From the NCBI GenBank assembly GCA_003345545.1, contig PRDH01000028.1:1-60277 (forward strand): 60,277 bases of DNA, in the 5' to 3' direction. Position numbers and translations under genes: made by a program. The notes under the pieces were generated by a model, which saw only the letters and a program-made list of their open reading frames with translations, had not been told where the DNA came from and searched no databases. The DNA is from Candidatus Thorarchaeota archaeon (GTDB taxonomy: Archaea > Asgardarchaeota > Thorarchaeia > Thorarchaeales > Thorarchaeaceae). Positions 1 through 10,000 of the stretch are shown here, piece by piece. Each line of letters opens with the position of its first letter. Position 1 is the first letter of the stretch.

Positions 1-182
1 GTGACTTCGTTCAGGACAAAGTATGGACCATGCACTTCGCTCCAAGCGTTGAGGCCCGTGACCTCGCTAACGAATTCAATTACAAGCCACATAGCTGGAA
101 GCGAGAGGAGCGCTCCCGAAAGATAGATGAGTCTCAAGATCCACGGGTGGCCCTTATACCACGGTTTTGTAGATGTTGTCAT
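1..182 (-). CDS. Membrane protein, N-terminal part (cut by window edge), paralogue of the next gene
   Basis: On the minus strand an ATG at 182 opens a frame that is still open at base 1, so only the first 60 residues are visible. A GGAG lies about 9 bases upstream and an in-frame TAA precedes the ATG, which fixes the start. The product begins with a short basic segment and a hydrophobic stretch, then carries SEVTGL-x2-WSEVHGP followed by LNE. The same block occurs near the C-terminus of the gene at 339-1244, so the two are paralogues, but here the block follows the first membrane segment. The protein is therefore either a short form holding only the C-terminal module of its neighbour or a rearranged relative. 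Function unknown. Confidence 0.6.
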   Translation of the reverse strand, partial: MTTSTKPWYKGHPWILRLIYLSGALLSLPAMWLVIEFVSEVTGLNAWSEVHGPYFVLNEV

Positions 183-338
183 AGACCATTACTCCATGCT
201 GACAATTTGACGCCTTCTGTTCCATTACAATCATGGAGCTCAGAAACTAATCACCTTTGCTTGCCTGCCCGTTATGAATACTCCTATCCAAGCACAGAAT
301 CTATAGTCTTGTCTTTCTCTCTCACAACCCAGTTCAAC

Positions 339-1244
339 TCAAAACTCCAATTCATCCGATGTTGAGAAGGCTTTGTAGATGAATGCCAAGGAGAGACTGA
401 TGAAGCCAACGATAGCCAAGACCGAAGCCATGACAGGAGGGCCAGTTATTTCGTTGAGAATGAAGAATGGTCCGTGAACTTCACTCCATCGAGAGAGCCC
501 CGTGACTTCACTGATGAACTGAAGAGAAATACCCATCAAGACGAACGAGAATAGAGAGGCTCCAAGAAAGACAACACGTCTCAACCAAGCCCCTCTCCAC
601 CATGGTCTTTTCGTCTTTGGCAAGCTGGATAGTACTTCGTGCTTTGCTTCTTTGTTCCAGTTCTTTGTGCTGGTCGTGACTCTCTTCCTGACTCCAGTTG
701 AAGTTATCAACTTCGCATCTCTATAGTTGACCAACCTACTAGTGAAGTAATACTTCGTCTGCGCCCACGATATATCATACTGACGCTTCAGAAGCTTATT
801 CATCAAATAGAGGGAGAAAACGAAACTGAAGGCGCACGTCCAAAAGGGAGGATAGGCCATACCACCAATCCATGGAATGTAGAAGAAAGTCACATTATAG
901 GCGACCATGGCAATTCGCAGAGCGATTACGAATGAGAACGCAAAGGTATCCGGACCACTAGGTCTCCAACGAGTGTGGAGATAATACGAACCAGCCATCA
1001 TGCAGAAGAACGTGAAACCCAAGATATTGATCAGAGACCATGGAAACCAGTAGCCAGCCGCAAGCAGCTCCCGTGTAATAGGATTGAATTCGACCTCATA
1101 TCCATAAATCGCCGTCATTCCAATCGTATAGACTGAATCAACAATCCCGATCGGGATGAGCATTAGTACCAATGCCCTGACCCATCGGACCGTTGACCAG
1201 CCTGTAAAAAGCTCCGTCGGAGTGATTGTCGAGAGATTCTTCAT
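339..1244 (-). CDS. Polytopic membrane protein of unknown function
   Basis: A 301-residue protein with about six hydrophobic segments: one near residues 20-40, three across residues 65-165, and two near the C-terminus. A basic loop (about residues 170-225) separates the two halves. I chose the ATG at 1244 because an AAGGA lies about 10 bases upstream; a GTG at 1334 would add 30 residues but has no ribosome site. The C-terminal block SEVTGL-x2-WSEVHGP-x-F-x-LNEITGPP recurs in the truncated gene at the left edge, on the same strand. I do not recognise a family. Both copies are probably integral cytoplasmic-membrane proteins. Confidence 0.7.
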   Translation of the reverse strand: MKNLSTITPTELFTGWSTVRWVRALVLMLIPIGIVDSVYTIGMTAIYGYEVEFNPITRELLAAGYWFPWSLINILGFTFFCMMAGSYYLHTRWRPSGPDTFAFSFVIALRIAMVAYNVTFFYIPWIGGMAYPPFWTCAFSFVFSLYLMNKLLKRQYDISWAQTKYYFTSRLVNYRDAKLITSTGVRKRVTTSTKNWNKEAKHEVLSSLPKTKRPWWRGAWLRRVVFLGASLFSFVLMGISLQFISEVTGLSRWSEVHGPFFILNEITGPPVMASVLAIVGFISLSLAFIYKAFSTSDELEF

Positions 1245-1454
1245 CGGTTCAGTGTCCTTCTTCAGAAAGAAGAACGAAACATGCAATATAACCGTTAGCC
1301 ACCGAGCAAAAATGAGAGTGGCAGAGTAGCACACTGGAGGAAGAAACCGATATTAAAACACTCGTACCTCCGCCGAATTGACTGGGTCCTGTTCTAGCAT
1401 CTTGATTACAAATCAAATGTCAAATTTGTGAATGACTAGGGAGAGTGAAATGAT

Positions 1455-1489
1455 GAAAAAGAAAAGGATGACAGAGGCCGAAGCCTCTG
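1455..1489 (-). terminator. Hairpin with UUCG loop and T-rich tail behind the solute-binding protein
   Basis: On the minus strand, about 20 bases after the stop at 1510, a 7-bp perfect stem (CAGAGGC / GCCTCTG) closes a C(UUCG)G tetraloop and is followed by a T-rich run. It looks like an intrinsic-type terminator for the gene at 1510-3363. Archaeal termination mostly needs only the T-rich tract, so the hairpin may act as a 3'-end stabiliser. Confidence 0.55.
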
Positions 1490-1509
1490 CATCTAACAAT
1501 GAACTACTT

Positions 1510-3363
1510 CTATGCGGTTGGGTATGTCTTGTACATATGGAACCAGTAGAGGTCGTGCATTGGGTTGTAGACTAGACCATCACCGTGCAGCCATATTCTC
1601 CAAGTCCTGAACTCAGTTGCCTGATAGACCCAGAGGTATGGTGCATCCTGAGAGACTTGCTCGTGAATGAGGTTGTAGTATGCCATTCTAGTAGCAGGCA
1701 CTGTTGCAGCCTTGGCCAACAGATAGTTATCGTTAACAATGCTGTTGTTGTAGCCAATTCTCTGCGCGTAGGTACCCCACTCATAACAGAACGGATAGAC
1801 ATAGTTGTCTGGGTCTGCATAGTCGGGTGCCCAGCCTACAAAGAAGATAGGCATCTGGCGAAGTCTGATCTGGTCTAGGTAGGCGGACCACTCAAGAGCT
1901 TGGGTCTTGAACTTCATCGTACCACTGATACCTGTTAAGTTCGCGCTTGGACTAGCGACCACCTTTGTTAGACCATCTGCGAGCAGGAGCGAACCCTGTT
2001 CTCTCACAGTGTTACCACTGTTGTAGTAGATAGTGAGGGTTTGGCTCATGTTATTCATAGTCTGAACAAACACTGGGTCGGTCATAGCCACGTTCCATGC
2101 AGCAACTGCTAGTGAGATGTTGTAGGCGTAGGTGTAGAGTGATGCATTGTATCCAAACATCCCGAATGGGATTGGACCCTTAGCCTGGATACCGAAGCCA
2201 TTGACTGCAGCATTCATGAAGGCCTGGTAGTCAAAGGCGTAGGATGAACACTGTCTGAAGGCCTTGTTTGCATAGGGGCTTGTTACAAGCTGACCGCTAG
2301 TCAAGTTGAAGGTACCCATGTTGAATCCAAAGAACATCACTGTGTAGCTCGCGCCACCAGTGTTGACATGAATGTTTGGATCCTTGGACGTAAGTGATGT
2401 CTTGTTGTAGATGTCTAGAGCATTTGTGGTCGGCCAGTAACAACCATCGGTTGTACCAGCTTTCAGGTTAAGTGACCTACCGTTGACATCCTCGTTGGTC
2501 CTGATGAAGACCGTCTTGATGGCACCTGCGTTAGTACTGGTTGAAGTTCTCCAGTAGCTGGGGTTTATGTCCATTCGAATGTACTGATCTGGTATCCAGG
2601 TTGTCATCATGTATGGGCCAGTTCCACAGGTGTGGCTTGCCATGTAGTTGTCGTACTCACCATAGTCGACACCATAGCCTGCCCAGGTTGCATATGTCGC
2701 ATTGGTTGCGTGCGCAATAGCATAGGTAGGGCTCATCACTGCACCGACTTCATATGTCAGGGCTGCGATGAATGGCAGATATGGTTCAACTAGACGGAAC
2801 CTGATTGTGTTCGCATCGATAACAATGATTGCGCTAGAGTTTGCGACCCAGTTCTCGAAGGCTGCTATGAAAGCGGCCGAGGAGGGACCGGCGCTATAGG
2901 CCTTGGCCTCTACTGCGGAACCACCGACAAGGGGTTCAGCAATCATCCAGATGGGACCGTCAGGATAGAAGATCTTCATTGCGCGCTCAAGGTTCCATTT
3001 GACACAACTGGCGTTGAATGGAGTACCATCATGGAATTTGATACCCGTTCGCAACGTGATTGTGTAGTTCAGACCATCAGCAGACATTACTGGCGCAGAT
3101 GCGGCCAGCAGTGGTACTGACGGGTCGGTCACAGCGCTGTCCCACGGATAGGTGTACAGCGTCTCATACACATTGTATGAGATATATGAACCGAAGGTCT
3201 CATAGTCGACATGTGGGTCTAGATAGTCAGGGTTGCCGATTGTTTCCCAGACCAGAGTGTTCTCTGGTGGCCTAGTCGGCTGCTGCATCCAGATAAATGC
3301 AATTCCTGCACCCGCAATAACAACTATGATAACAACGATTGCTAGGAGTTGATTTCTTTGCAC
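1510..3363 (-). CDS. ABC transporter family 5 solute-binding protein (oligopeptide/dipeptide type)
   Basis: A 617-residue extracytoplasmic binding protein of the SBP_bac_5 (OppA/DppA) family, which captures peptides or other small solutes for an ABC importer. An uncleaved-looking N-terminal membrane anchor (residues 6-26, Val/Ile/Ala rich) is followed by the mature domain. There is no lipobox cysteine. Family hallmarks include NPDYLDPHVDYE, the KFHDGTPFNASCVKWNLERA segment near residue 110, and a C-terminal WAPDYADPDNYVYPF. The GTG start at 3363 has GGAGG seven bases upstream. No permease or ATPase gene of an Opp system is in the window, so this is an orphan gene here. The ligand cannot be inferred. 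Confidence 0.9.
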   Translation of the reverse strand: MQRNQLLAIVVIIVVIAGAGIAFIWMQQPTRPPENTLVWETIGNPDYLDPHVDYETFGSYISYNVYETLYTYPWDSAVTDPSVPLLAASAPVMSADGLNYTITLRTGIKFHDGTPFNASCVKWNLERAMKIFYPDGPIWMIAEPLVGGSAVEAKAYSAGPSSAAFIAAFENWVANSSAIIVIDANTIRFRLVEPYLPFIAALTYEVGAVMSPTYAIAHATNATYATWAGYGVDYGEYDNYMASHTCGTGPYMMTTWIPDQYIRMDINPSYWRTSTSTNAGAIKTVFIRTNEDVNGRSLNLKAGTTDGCYWPTTNALDIYNKTSLTSKDPNIHVNTGGASYTVMFFGFNMGTFNLTSGQLVTSPYANKAFRQCSSYAFDYQAFMNAAVNGFGIQAKGPIPFGMFGYNASLYTYAYNISLAVAAWNVAMTDPVFVQTMNNMSQTLTIYYNSGNTVREQGSLLLADGLTKVVASPSANLTGISGTMKFKTQALEWSAYLDQIRLRQMPIFFVGWAPDYADPDNYVYPFCYEWGTYAQRIGYNNSIVNDNYLLAKAATVPATRMAYYNLIHEQVSQDAPYLWVYQATEFRTWRIWLHGDGLVYNPMHDLYWFHMYKTYPTA

Positions 3364-3731
3364 TTAGCTTCCTCCGGAATTTCCTTAGAAAGTATGTTCA
3401 GTTGCGACTGAATAAGTCGGAACGGATTGGATAGAAGCGGCAGAGTCCTCTAGGAGTTTAAGCCTTTTGGACCTTCTACCAACTTGAAGCTCTTCGTAAC
3501 ATCAATTGCTAATATAGGTACCGGTCAAACAGACGTTTCAAACCGCTTTTTTCTTGATTCGATGCTGGTCTTAGTGAATCAGAGGAAGAGCAGAAAGTAT
3601 CTACGGGGACGTGGGGTTAGGAAATCGAATAATTGAGTGTCATAGGATTGCCAGGAGAAACAACCCGCCAACATACCTCCGCTCTGATTTGTTTGTGGCA
3701 ATTGGAAAATATGGAGTCGAGTAACACAGTA
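3364..3731. promoter_or_regulatory. 368-base spacer with the likely promoter of the solute-binding protein
   Basis: No convincing gene lies here. On the minus strand two TATA-like elements, one around 3510-3518 (CTATATTA) and one around 3455-3464 (GCTTAAAC), could drive the gene starting at 3363. The second would leave a leader of roughly 70 bases carrying the GGAGG site. A short palindrome GGTACC sits by the distal element. A short plus-strand frame at 3633-3821 has no start signals or recognisable features. Confidence 0.35.
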
Positions 3732-4325
3732 CTAAATATCAAGCTCGTCAAGGGCTTTGAAGAACTCCCTAGTGAGGAAAGCGCGATAAGCAAAACCGCC
3801 CCATCCAGATTCAGTCATTAAACGATTCATATCACCGAGCAGTTCTTCTCGGGACATAACAGTCACATCATAGATCTCATGTGTGTCTATGGGTTTCATC
3901 TCACCGCTGAGAGGTTCTGCCAGAAAAACGAGCGAGCGCCAAGGAATCGTTTCATTCCTGCACAAAATGGCGAGGTCGAGGTCAAGGACCATTCTCTGTA
4001 GACGAACTGTGAAACCAGTTTCTTCACGCATCTCACGAATGGCTGCTTCTTCGATGGACTCTCCTGCCAAAGCTCCTCCCGAGGGAGCCCGATATATCCC
4101 TGTATGTGCATACTGAGGTTTCTGAATTACGACGTATTTGTCGTCTGACGTCCTGATGAAGCAAGTGACATCATGGAGGCGATTCTTTGCGCGACTTTCT
4201 CTTACAAGGTCGCACTCAAACTTCAGGAACTGGGCTGTGAAATGAAGCCTGCGAGGTTCACCATACTGTTCTATGAGGGACCCCATCTCTTCACTGTCTA
4301 TGTCATTCAGGGTTCTCGCCGTCAT
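3732..4325 (-). CDS. Nudix hydrolase
   Basis: A 197-residue protein with a complete Nudix box (G-x5-E-x7-R-E-x-x-E-E-x-G-F) at about residues 83-105. This motif binds Mg2+ and hydrolyses nucleoside diphosphates linked to another moiety, such as ADP-ribose, NADH or oxidised nucleotides. The N-terminal 50 residues are extra. The substrate is not readable from sequence. The divergent neighbours are a macro-domain protein and a macro-like relative, so an ADP-ribose-type substrate is attractive. The ATG at 4325 is 20 bases from a 26-base palindrome shared with the divergent gene. Confidence 0.88.
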   Translation of the reverse strand: MTARTLNDIDSEEMGSLIEQYGEPRRLHFTAQFLKFECDLVRESRAKNRLHDVTCFIRTSDDKYVVIQKPQYAHTGIYRAPSGGALAGESIEEAAIREMREETGFTVRLQRMVLDLDLAILCRNETIPWRSLVFLAEPLSGEMKPIDTHEIYDVTVMSREELLGDMNRLMTESGWGGFAYRAFLTREFFKALDELDI

Positions 4326-4345
4326 GGCAAGAGGTTGACACTCTC

Positions 4346-4371
4346 AAAAGGTTGTGGGACGACAACCTTTT
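4346..4371. promoter_or_regulatory. Perfect inverted repeat between divergent Nudix and macro-domain genes
   Basis: Two perfect 10-base arms (AAAAGGTTGT and its complement ACAACCTTTT) flank a 6-base centre. The element is 20 bases from the Nudix ATG and 39 bases from the preferred macro-gene GTG. Each arm ends in CCTTTT, which could serve as a weak TATA element in its own direction. A dimeric repressor bound here would cover both promoters. This role is inferred from position and symmetry. Confidence 0.5.
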
Positions 4372-4410
4372 ACGAGTACGGATGCAACACACAGTGGATT
4401 TGAGAAGGGA

Positions 4411-4947
4411 GTGAGGAATCTGGAGAAACGAGTCGGCAAAGTCGTAGTCAAGATACATATGGGGGACATCACTGAACTCGAAGTCGATGCTATTGCTAAT
4501 GCTGCGAACTCGGATCTTTGGATGGGCTCTGGCGTTGCAGGAGCAATAAAGCGCAGAGGAGGACAAGATATAGAACGCGAGGCTATGTCGCTAGGTCCCA
4601 TTAAGCCCGGAGAAGCAGTCCTGACCTCAGGAGGTGCTCTGCCTGCACGCTATGTCATTCATTGTGCGGGCATGGCACCCGGGGGAAAGGCCACTTTCCA
4701 GAAGGTTTCATCCTCGGTTCGAAATGCACTTGCCATTGCATCTGACCATGACTTAGTGTCAGTAGCGTTCCCTGCAATAGGTGCGTGCGTTGGTGGGCTT
4801 TCCGAACGCGAGTCTGCACGGGCTCTTGCCACAGAGGTGGTGCATTACTCAAGGTCGCCTCGGTCAGTAAAAGAAATAACACTTGTCGGTCTTAACAAGT
4901 ACACCTGCAATTGCTTCAGTCAGGCATTTGACGATGTACAGGAGTAG
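4411..4947 (+). CDS. Macro-domain protein (ADP-ribose binding or hydrolysing)
   Basis: A single macro (Appr-1''-P) domain of about 178 residues. Visible hallmarks: GDIT near the start, the AIANAANSDL segment that holds adenine-ribose contacts, the glycine-rich GSGVAGAIKRRGG loop, a VIHCAGM strand, and SVAFPAIGACVGG near the C-terminal third. Such proteins bind or remove ADP-ribose, including O-acetyl-ADP-ribose and mono-ADP-ribosyl groups. The start is uncertain. GTG 4411 has a purine-rich stretch placed too close to it. GTG 4354 adds 19 residues but lies inside the palindrome. The next gene starts 5 bases after this stop, so they form an operon. Confidence 0.88.
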   Translation: MRNLEKRVGKVVVKIHMGDITELEVDAIANAANSDLWMGSGVAGAIKRRGGQDIEREAMSLGPIKPGEAVLTSGGALPARYVIHCAGMAPGGKATFQKVSSSVRNALAIASDHDLVSVAFPAIGACVGGLSERESARALATEVVHYSRSPRSVKEITLVGLNKYTCNCFSQAFDDVQE

Positions 4948-4952
4948 ACACC

Positions 4953-5453
4953 TTGGAACATCATGACCTTAGAGGCATTCAAGTCTCGGTTCAACTAGGG
5001 CCATGCGATGATTCAGACATAGACCTGGTTGTAAAGGCTCAGGATATACAGCTCGGAGCCGCTCCCTCAGGCATTATCAGCAGCAGAGGTTCATTCGAGA
5101 GCTTAGGCATCTCTATGAAGGAGGCGACCCATGCCGAAATGGTGCGTCATTGGCCCAGCATATCGATTCAGGACCCTGATAGACGAAAGGTGGTCTACAG
5201 AGCAGCTAGAGACGCGTTGAATGCTGCCGAGGCAGCTAACGTTTCAAGTGTGGGATTCTTTACCCTTGGGCTGGAAGTCTCGAGGGTTCCCAGTTGGGAA
5301 GTAGCAGAGGAAATAGTCAAGGCTGTATTCGACCACGCAAAAGAAGGTACGAGCCTTGACAGAATCATGCTAGTAGCTAGCTCACCAATTCAGGTGAGTT
5401 CTTTCCAATACGCGCTAGGCAACATCAGAATGCTACGAGATGGGTCGACCTAG
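4953..5453 (+). CDS. Degenerate macro-domain-like protein
   Basis: A 166-residue protein starting at TTG 4953, supported by GGAG eight bases upstream. Its second half, SVGFFTLGLEVSRVPSWEVA and then IMLVAS, lines up with the equivalent part of the preceding macro domain (VAFPAIGACVGGLSERESA and then ITLVGL), including the helix and last strand. The glycine-rich ADP-ribose loop and the NAAN motif are absent. An early VVKAQDIQLGAAPSGII segment replaces them. It therefore appears to be a diverged tandem duplicate that may not bind ADP-ribose in the usual way, perhaps a partner of the macro protein. It ends 7 bases from the convergent oxidoreductase gene. Confidence 0.65.
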   Translation: MEHHDLRGIQVSVQLGPCDDSDIDLVVKAQDIQLGAAPSGIISSRGSFESLGISMKEATHAEMVRHWPSISIQDPDRRKVVYRAARDALNAAEAANVSSVGFFTLGLEVSRVPSWEVAEEIVKAVFDHAKEGTSLDRIMLVASSPIQVSSFQYALGNIRMLRDGST

Positions 5454-5460
5454 TCAGTGA

Positions 5461-6822
5461 TCATCGATTCAGCCTTTTTTGTGCAACATCTGCGGATTGC
5501 ACAAGAGGGTCCCAAGTATCGCACACAGCCGGCGCATAGCAGTTCTCAAAGTCGAAGAGCTCTCCTGCATCGATATCCTGTTGAATACCTAGTGTCAAGA
5601 CGTTCAATCTCATCGCAGCGTCCTCAAGTCCCACCAGTTGACCTCCAACGAGTTTGCCAGTTTCTTTGTTGAAGAAGGTCTTCAGCTTGAGGTCTAGTCC
5701 TCCAATGTAGTACGGTGGCTTCGTGCTCCCTTTGATCGAGCCCTTCACGATGGGGACTTTGAGCCTTGTCGCCATCTCCTCTGTAAGCCCGGTGCTGGCT
5801 ATTTCAAGGCCGAACAACTTTGTCACTTTGGCTCCGACGATGCCTGGGAACCTCACATGACCACCGGCAGCATTGATTCCTGCAACTCGTGCCTGACGCA
5901 CTGCAACAGTTCCGAGGCCCGCGGTCATGGGGGTTCGAGTGATGAACTCCAGGTTCTCTGCGCAATCACCAACAGCATAGACGTCCTGGAGATTCGTCAT
6001 CATTCGGTCATCCGTCTGGATGCCTCGCCAAGGGCCAATCTTGACACCTATCTTTTGAGCAAGGTCAGTCACTGCTCTGACTCCAGTGGCTACAACGACG
6101 AAGTCGGCAGGAATCTCTGAGATTTCTTCTGTCTCCCTGCTCTTCACAACTACACCGGTAGCTTTCTCCTTTCCTGCAATCTCCTGAGCCGCAGTATTAT
6201 TGAGAATCTTGAGGCCGTGCTCTCTGCAATGCTCCTCGATGATCTGTGCCATATCAGAATCAACCATAGCCAAGAGAATATGAGGCAGAAACTCGACAAC
6301 TGTGACCTCAAGACCGCGTTCATGAAATGCCTCAGCTGTTTCCATTCCAACAAGGCCTCCCCCGATTATTACAGCATTCTTTGCTTTATCAGCTTCCTTT
6401 GCCAAAGCCTTGGCATCATCGAGAGTCCGGAGACCATAGACACGCTTCTTGTCAAGACCTTTGATAGGGGGATCTGCATTCCTGGCGCCTGTGGCAAATA
6501 TCAGAGCATCATATTCCTGGTGCCCCTTGCCCCCTGCGCCACCAAAAGCAAGCTCTCTTGAGTCGTGATTGATATCAGTGACACTCGTACCCAGTCTAGC
6601 CTGTATATCAAGTCCTTTCCAATTCTCTGGTGGCATGAGTACAAGGTCCTCAAAGGCCTTTACTTTACCTGAGATGGTATAGGGTAATCCACAACGAGAA
6701 TATTGCGAGTAAGGTTCTGTGTTGAAGAGTGAAATCGCGACTTTCCGATTGAATTTCCGAGCCTGCATTGCGGCAGTTGCACCCGCCGCACCACAGCCAA
6801 TAACAGCGATGTGTTCAACCAT
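5461..6822 (-). CDS. FAD-dependent pyridine nucleotide-disulfide oxidoreductase (NADH oxidase / CoA-disulfide reductase type)
   Basis: A 453-residue flavoprotein with two dinucleotide-binding motifs: VIGCGAAGATAA at the N-terminus for FAD and VIIGGGLVGMETAE near residue 155 for NAD(P)H. There is a later FAD contact, VYAVGDCAE, and a C-terminal dimerisation domain. The YSRCGLPYTISG segment near residue 42 contains the single redox cysteine typical of NADH oxidase, NADH peroxidase and CoA-disulfide reductase, rather than the CxxxxC pair of lipoamide dehydrogenase. The likely role is thiol-disulfide or oxygen/peroxide protection in the cytoplasm. Specificity among these activities, or a polysulfide reductase role, cannot be settled by reading. 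Confidence 0.85.
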   Translation of the reverse strand: MVEHIAVIGCGAAGATAAMQARKFNRKVAISLFNTEPYSQYSRCGLPYTISGKVKAFEDLVLMPPENWKGLDIQARLGTSVTDINHDSRELAFGGAGGKGHQEYDALIFATGARNADPPIKGLDKKRVYGLRTLDDAKALAKEADKAKNAVIIGGGLVGMETAEAFHERGLEVTVVEFLPHILLAMVDSDMAQIIEEHCREHGLKILNNTAAQEIAGKEKATGVVVKSRETEEISEIPADFVVVATGVRAVTDLAQKIGVKIGPWRGIQTDDRMMTNLQDVYAVGDCAENLEFITRTPMTAGLGTVAVRQARVAGINAAGGHVRFPGIVGAKVTKLFGLEIASTGLTEEMATRLKVPIVKGSIKGSTKPPYYIGGLDLKLKTFFNKETGKLVGGQLVGLEDAAMRLNVLTLGIQQDIDAGELFDFENCYAPAVCDTWDPLVQSADVAQKRLNR

Positions 6823-7051
6823 GGTGATGGTCTCCGATTGATTTCGCTACCTCACCTTTGGCTCGTCATATTTAGGCTATTGGTATCACCATAGTGAAGC
6901 ACAGAATCGATAAAAGGAGGGCAACTGAATACCTCTGAGTGGTGCATTGAGTAATCACTCCTTGCCCGAGAACGACAGGTAATCCACAAGTGGGTGTCGC
7001 GGGACTTGTGCTTACTATGTCGTCAAGAAAGAGAAGCGGGATGGGTCTGAA

Positions 7052-10000
7052 ATGAGTAAAGACACTTCAACGAGAAGAGAAAGTGAGTTCCGACCGATAT
7101 CTACACCAATGAATGGTAATAATCTGAAAATGCTGAAGCTGCTGTCGCTGTTTTTCATTTCATTCATGGCCATCGCGCCCATTGTCCTGAGTAATAGCCC
7201 TACAACTGCCATTCTGCAATCAGAAGATAGTGTGGGCTTCTTGCCATCTCAGTCTCTCTATCACTACACGCTTCCAGGATCTTCAAGCATTCAGATTGCG
7301 ACCGGGACAGTTCAAGGTTACAATGGATTTGCTTATGTCATCGATGACGAAGACGTGCTCTACTTTGTGGATGTCTTCAATGGAGCAACTCTTACTATTG
7401 TACTCCCTACGGGGGACCAGAGCCTTGGATCCGATATAGTTGGCTATGATGTGGATGGTGATGGAGATTCGGAGTTCCTGATTCGTAATTACGTCAATTC
7501 CCAATTCTATATTCTAGTGGCTGATATTGACGACTCGAACGTAGCACAGTATCCAATACCCTTCAACTACCCTGCCGCGGTTGGCTTTGGGGACTTCAAC
7601 GGAGATGTTCATCCTGACGTACTGATAAAGAACATCAACAATAATAACGACTTCATGACCCTTGATCTCTTCGGCAACGACACTATAGGTTCGTTTCTCG
7701 TGGACTATTGCTATGCTGGGCAGATTGTTGGGAACTTCGCCAGTTACACAGAGGACTCAATTGCACTTGTCAGCAGATACTCACTTCAGCAGAGAAACCT
7801 GACTCTGGTTGCAGCAGATGGAGTGCAGATAGACTCCATTATTCTCACTCCGTCGATACAAGACTTGGTGACATTCCACTACTCAGACGGACTTGATGAA
7901 ATAGCCACAATCGAATCAGATGGAGACATCGTGGTCTATTCAGGACCGGCTCTAGGTGTCACGTATACAAACAATGTGGAACTTCTGTCAAGTTCCTACA
8001 GAACCATCCAGAGTGGCGATTTCAATCTCGATTCGCAAGAGGACCTGGTAGTCATCAGCCGGACTCAGGAGAAAGCCTACTTTATGGATGGATATGCTGG
8101 CTTTCCAATAAGAGAAACTACTGGCATCTACATGCCCAGCTATAAACGGCAGGGTCTTGGGCTGATGGACAGTGACGCTCTGGATGACCTTGCGGTCGGC
8201 ACTGTAGATGGTGGTCTGGGCATCATTCGTGGGCAAGATGGCATGTTTGCTTACACGGAGTACCTTATTGATGTCCGGAGCGTATCATCCTCCTACCAAA
8301 TCGAAATGATTGATGTTAATGGAGACACACGAGCTGATGTGCTCTGTAGAGTCTTGGGTGATGTGTATCTGCTGCTAAGCGATTCAACTCCCCCAGGTGT
8401 TGTGCAACTACCAATAGTTCCCAGACATCCGACGACTCTCGATGATTATGTCACGGTAGAAGTGCAAGTCAGTGAAACATCAGGAATCGAGCGTGCAGAT
8501 ATCTTCATGAGAATTAGCGCTACGGGGTCATGGATTCAGCCACAGGACGAGATGTATGCGTCTCATCAAGAGGGGTTCTACTATGCATTCATCGCAAATC
8601 TACAGGCTGGCAGCTATGAGTACTACATGGAATTCCAGGACACATACCTCAATACTGTAAGTGTCGGTGATTCCGTCCTCCCAATGAGTTTCACTGTGAC
8701 AGGGGATTTTGTCTGGCAGTTCGACAAGAGCGATACAGACTACGTGGATAGCAGGGCACATCAGTCAGACAGTGGGTATCTCTTTGGAGGGCAGAGAGTC
8801 ATTTACACAATTGAGAGGGAGAGAGGTGTTGAGAATCTTACGCTGACCCAGTATTCTAGCACTGGCACTCTTCTCGATACAGTGACCATCGTAGACACAG
8901 GTGAAGTTCGGCAGTACTTCGAAGTCTACACAGCCATGCTCGACGGAGATATTGTGTCGGACATCATCGTTCTTGACAAGACTCCGTCCTACCTCTACTA
9001 TCACGTCTATCATGGAAACACACTCTCACTGATAGGTGAGGGAATATGTCCCTACCCCTACAAGAGTTTCAACTATCTTGGAATTATAGATGATGATAAG
9101 GATGGAAATGATGAGCTGCTGCTTGTTTCTGATACAACGCCCCTATCCCTGATAAAGATGGATTCGGACACGAGCTGGTCAGAGGTCGAGCTCTCGGGCA
9201 CTGCAATACCTCGAGGCTATTCAGTGATTCACGATCCCGATACAGGCGATGGCTATATTGCAGTTCTCAGAGGGGATCTAGCAATCGATATCTATCGTGC
9301 GGAGGACCTGTCATTCATTCGTTCTCTTGATATCGAACTCAGTGCTTATTCCGACCAGGTTGCCATAGCTTTGACAAGTAGATACAATTCATTCCTCGCA
9401 CAAGAGGAATTCGTGGCTGCGGTGAACTATTGGCATGGTACTGATCCAACAGGACGCATCTTCATTTTCGATAGCACGACGACAAATGTAAACAGCACAC
9501 CTTACTATGCAGTGCCTCATGAGGGAATTACATATGCCTTTGCGTACGATACGGTCGGCAGTGCCTCCGATGAGCTCTTTATTCTTCTGAACTCAGGAGA
9601 ACTACGAATGACTGAAACCGCAGCATCGTTGACGACACTCTGGTCCACGTTTGTGACTAGCGCGACACCCCTCAGTGCTACAGTTGCTGACTTTGACGGA
9701 GATGACAGTAGCGAGTTCTTACTATTTACTGACCAAGATGAACTAGTCACATCAGTTTCATTCTACGGTGAAGTTGAGTGGACAGTGAAGGTAGGTGAGG
9801 TTCGTAATCCACTCCTTATTGGCAATATTGACTTGGTTCCAGGGGAGGAGATTGCTGCTTATCCATTCGCATCAATAAACAGCATGATTCTGGGTGCGAT
9901 TCGAAATCTCGACAGCACCTATCTTCTCGATGTCTCTATGGAGTATTCCTCCACTAATCTGATTCAAGGAGATACACTGGTTGTGAACGCTACGGTGCTG

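Noticed and set aside
3633..3821. Short plus-strand frame in the spacer before the Nudix gene
   Set aside because: Overlaps the end of the Nudix gene and has no ribosome site or recognisable sequence.
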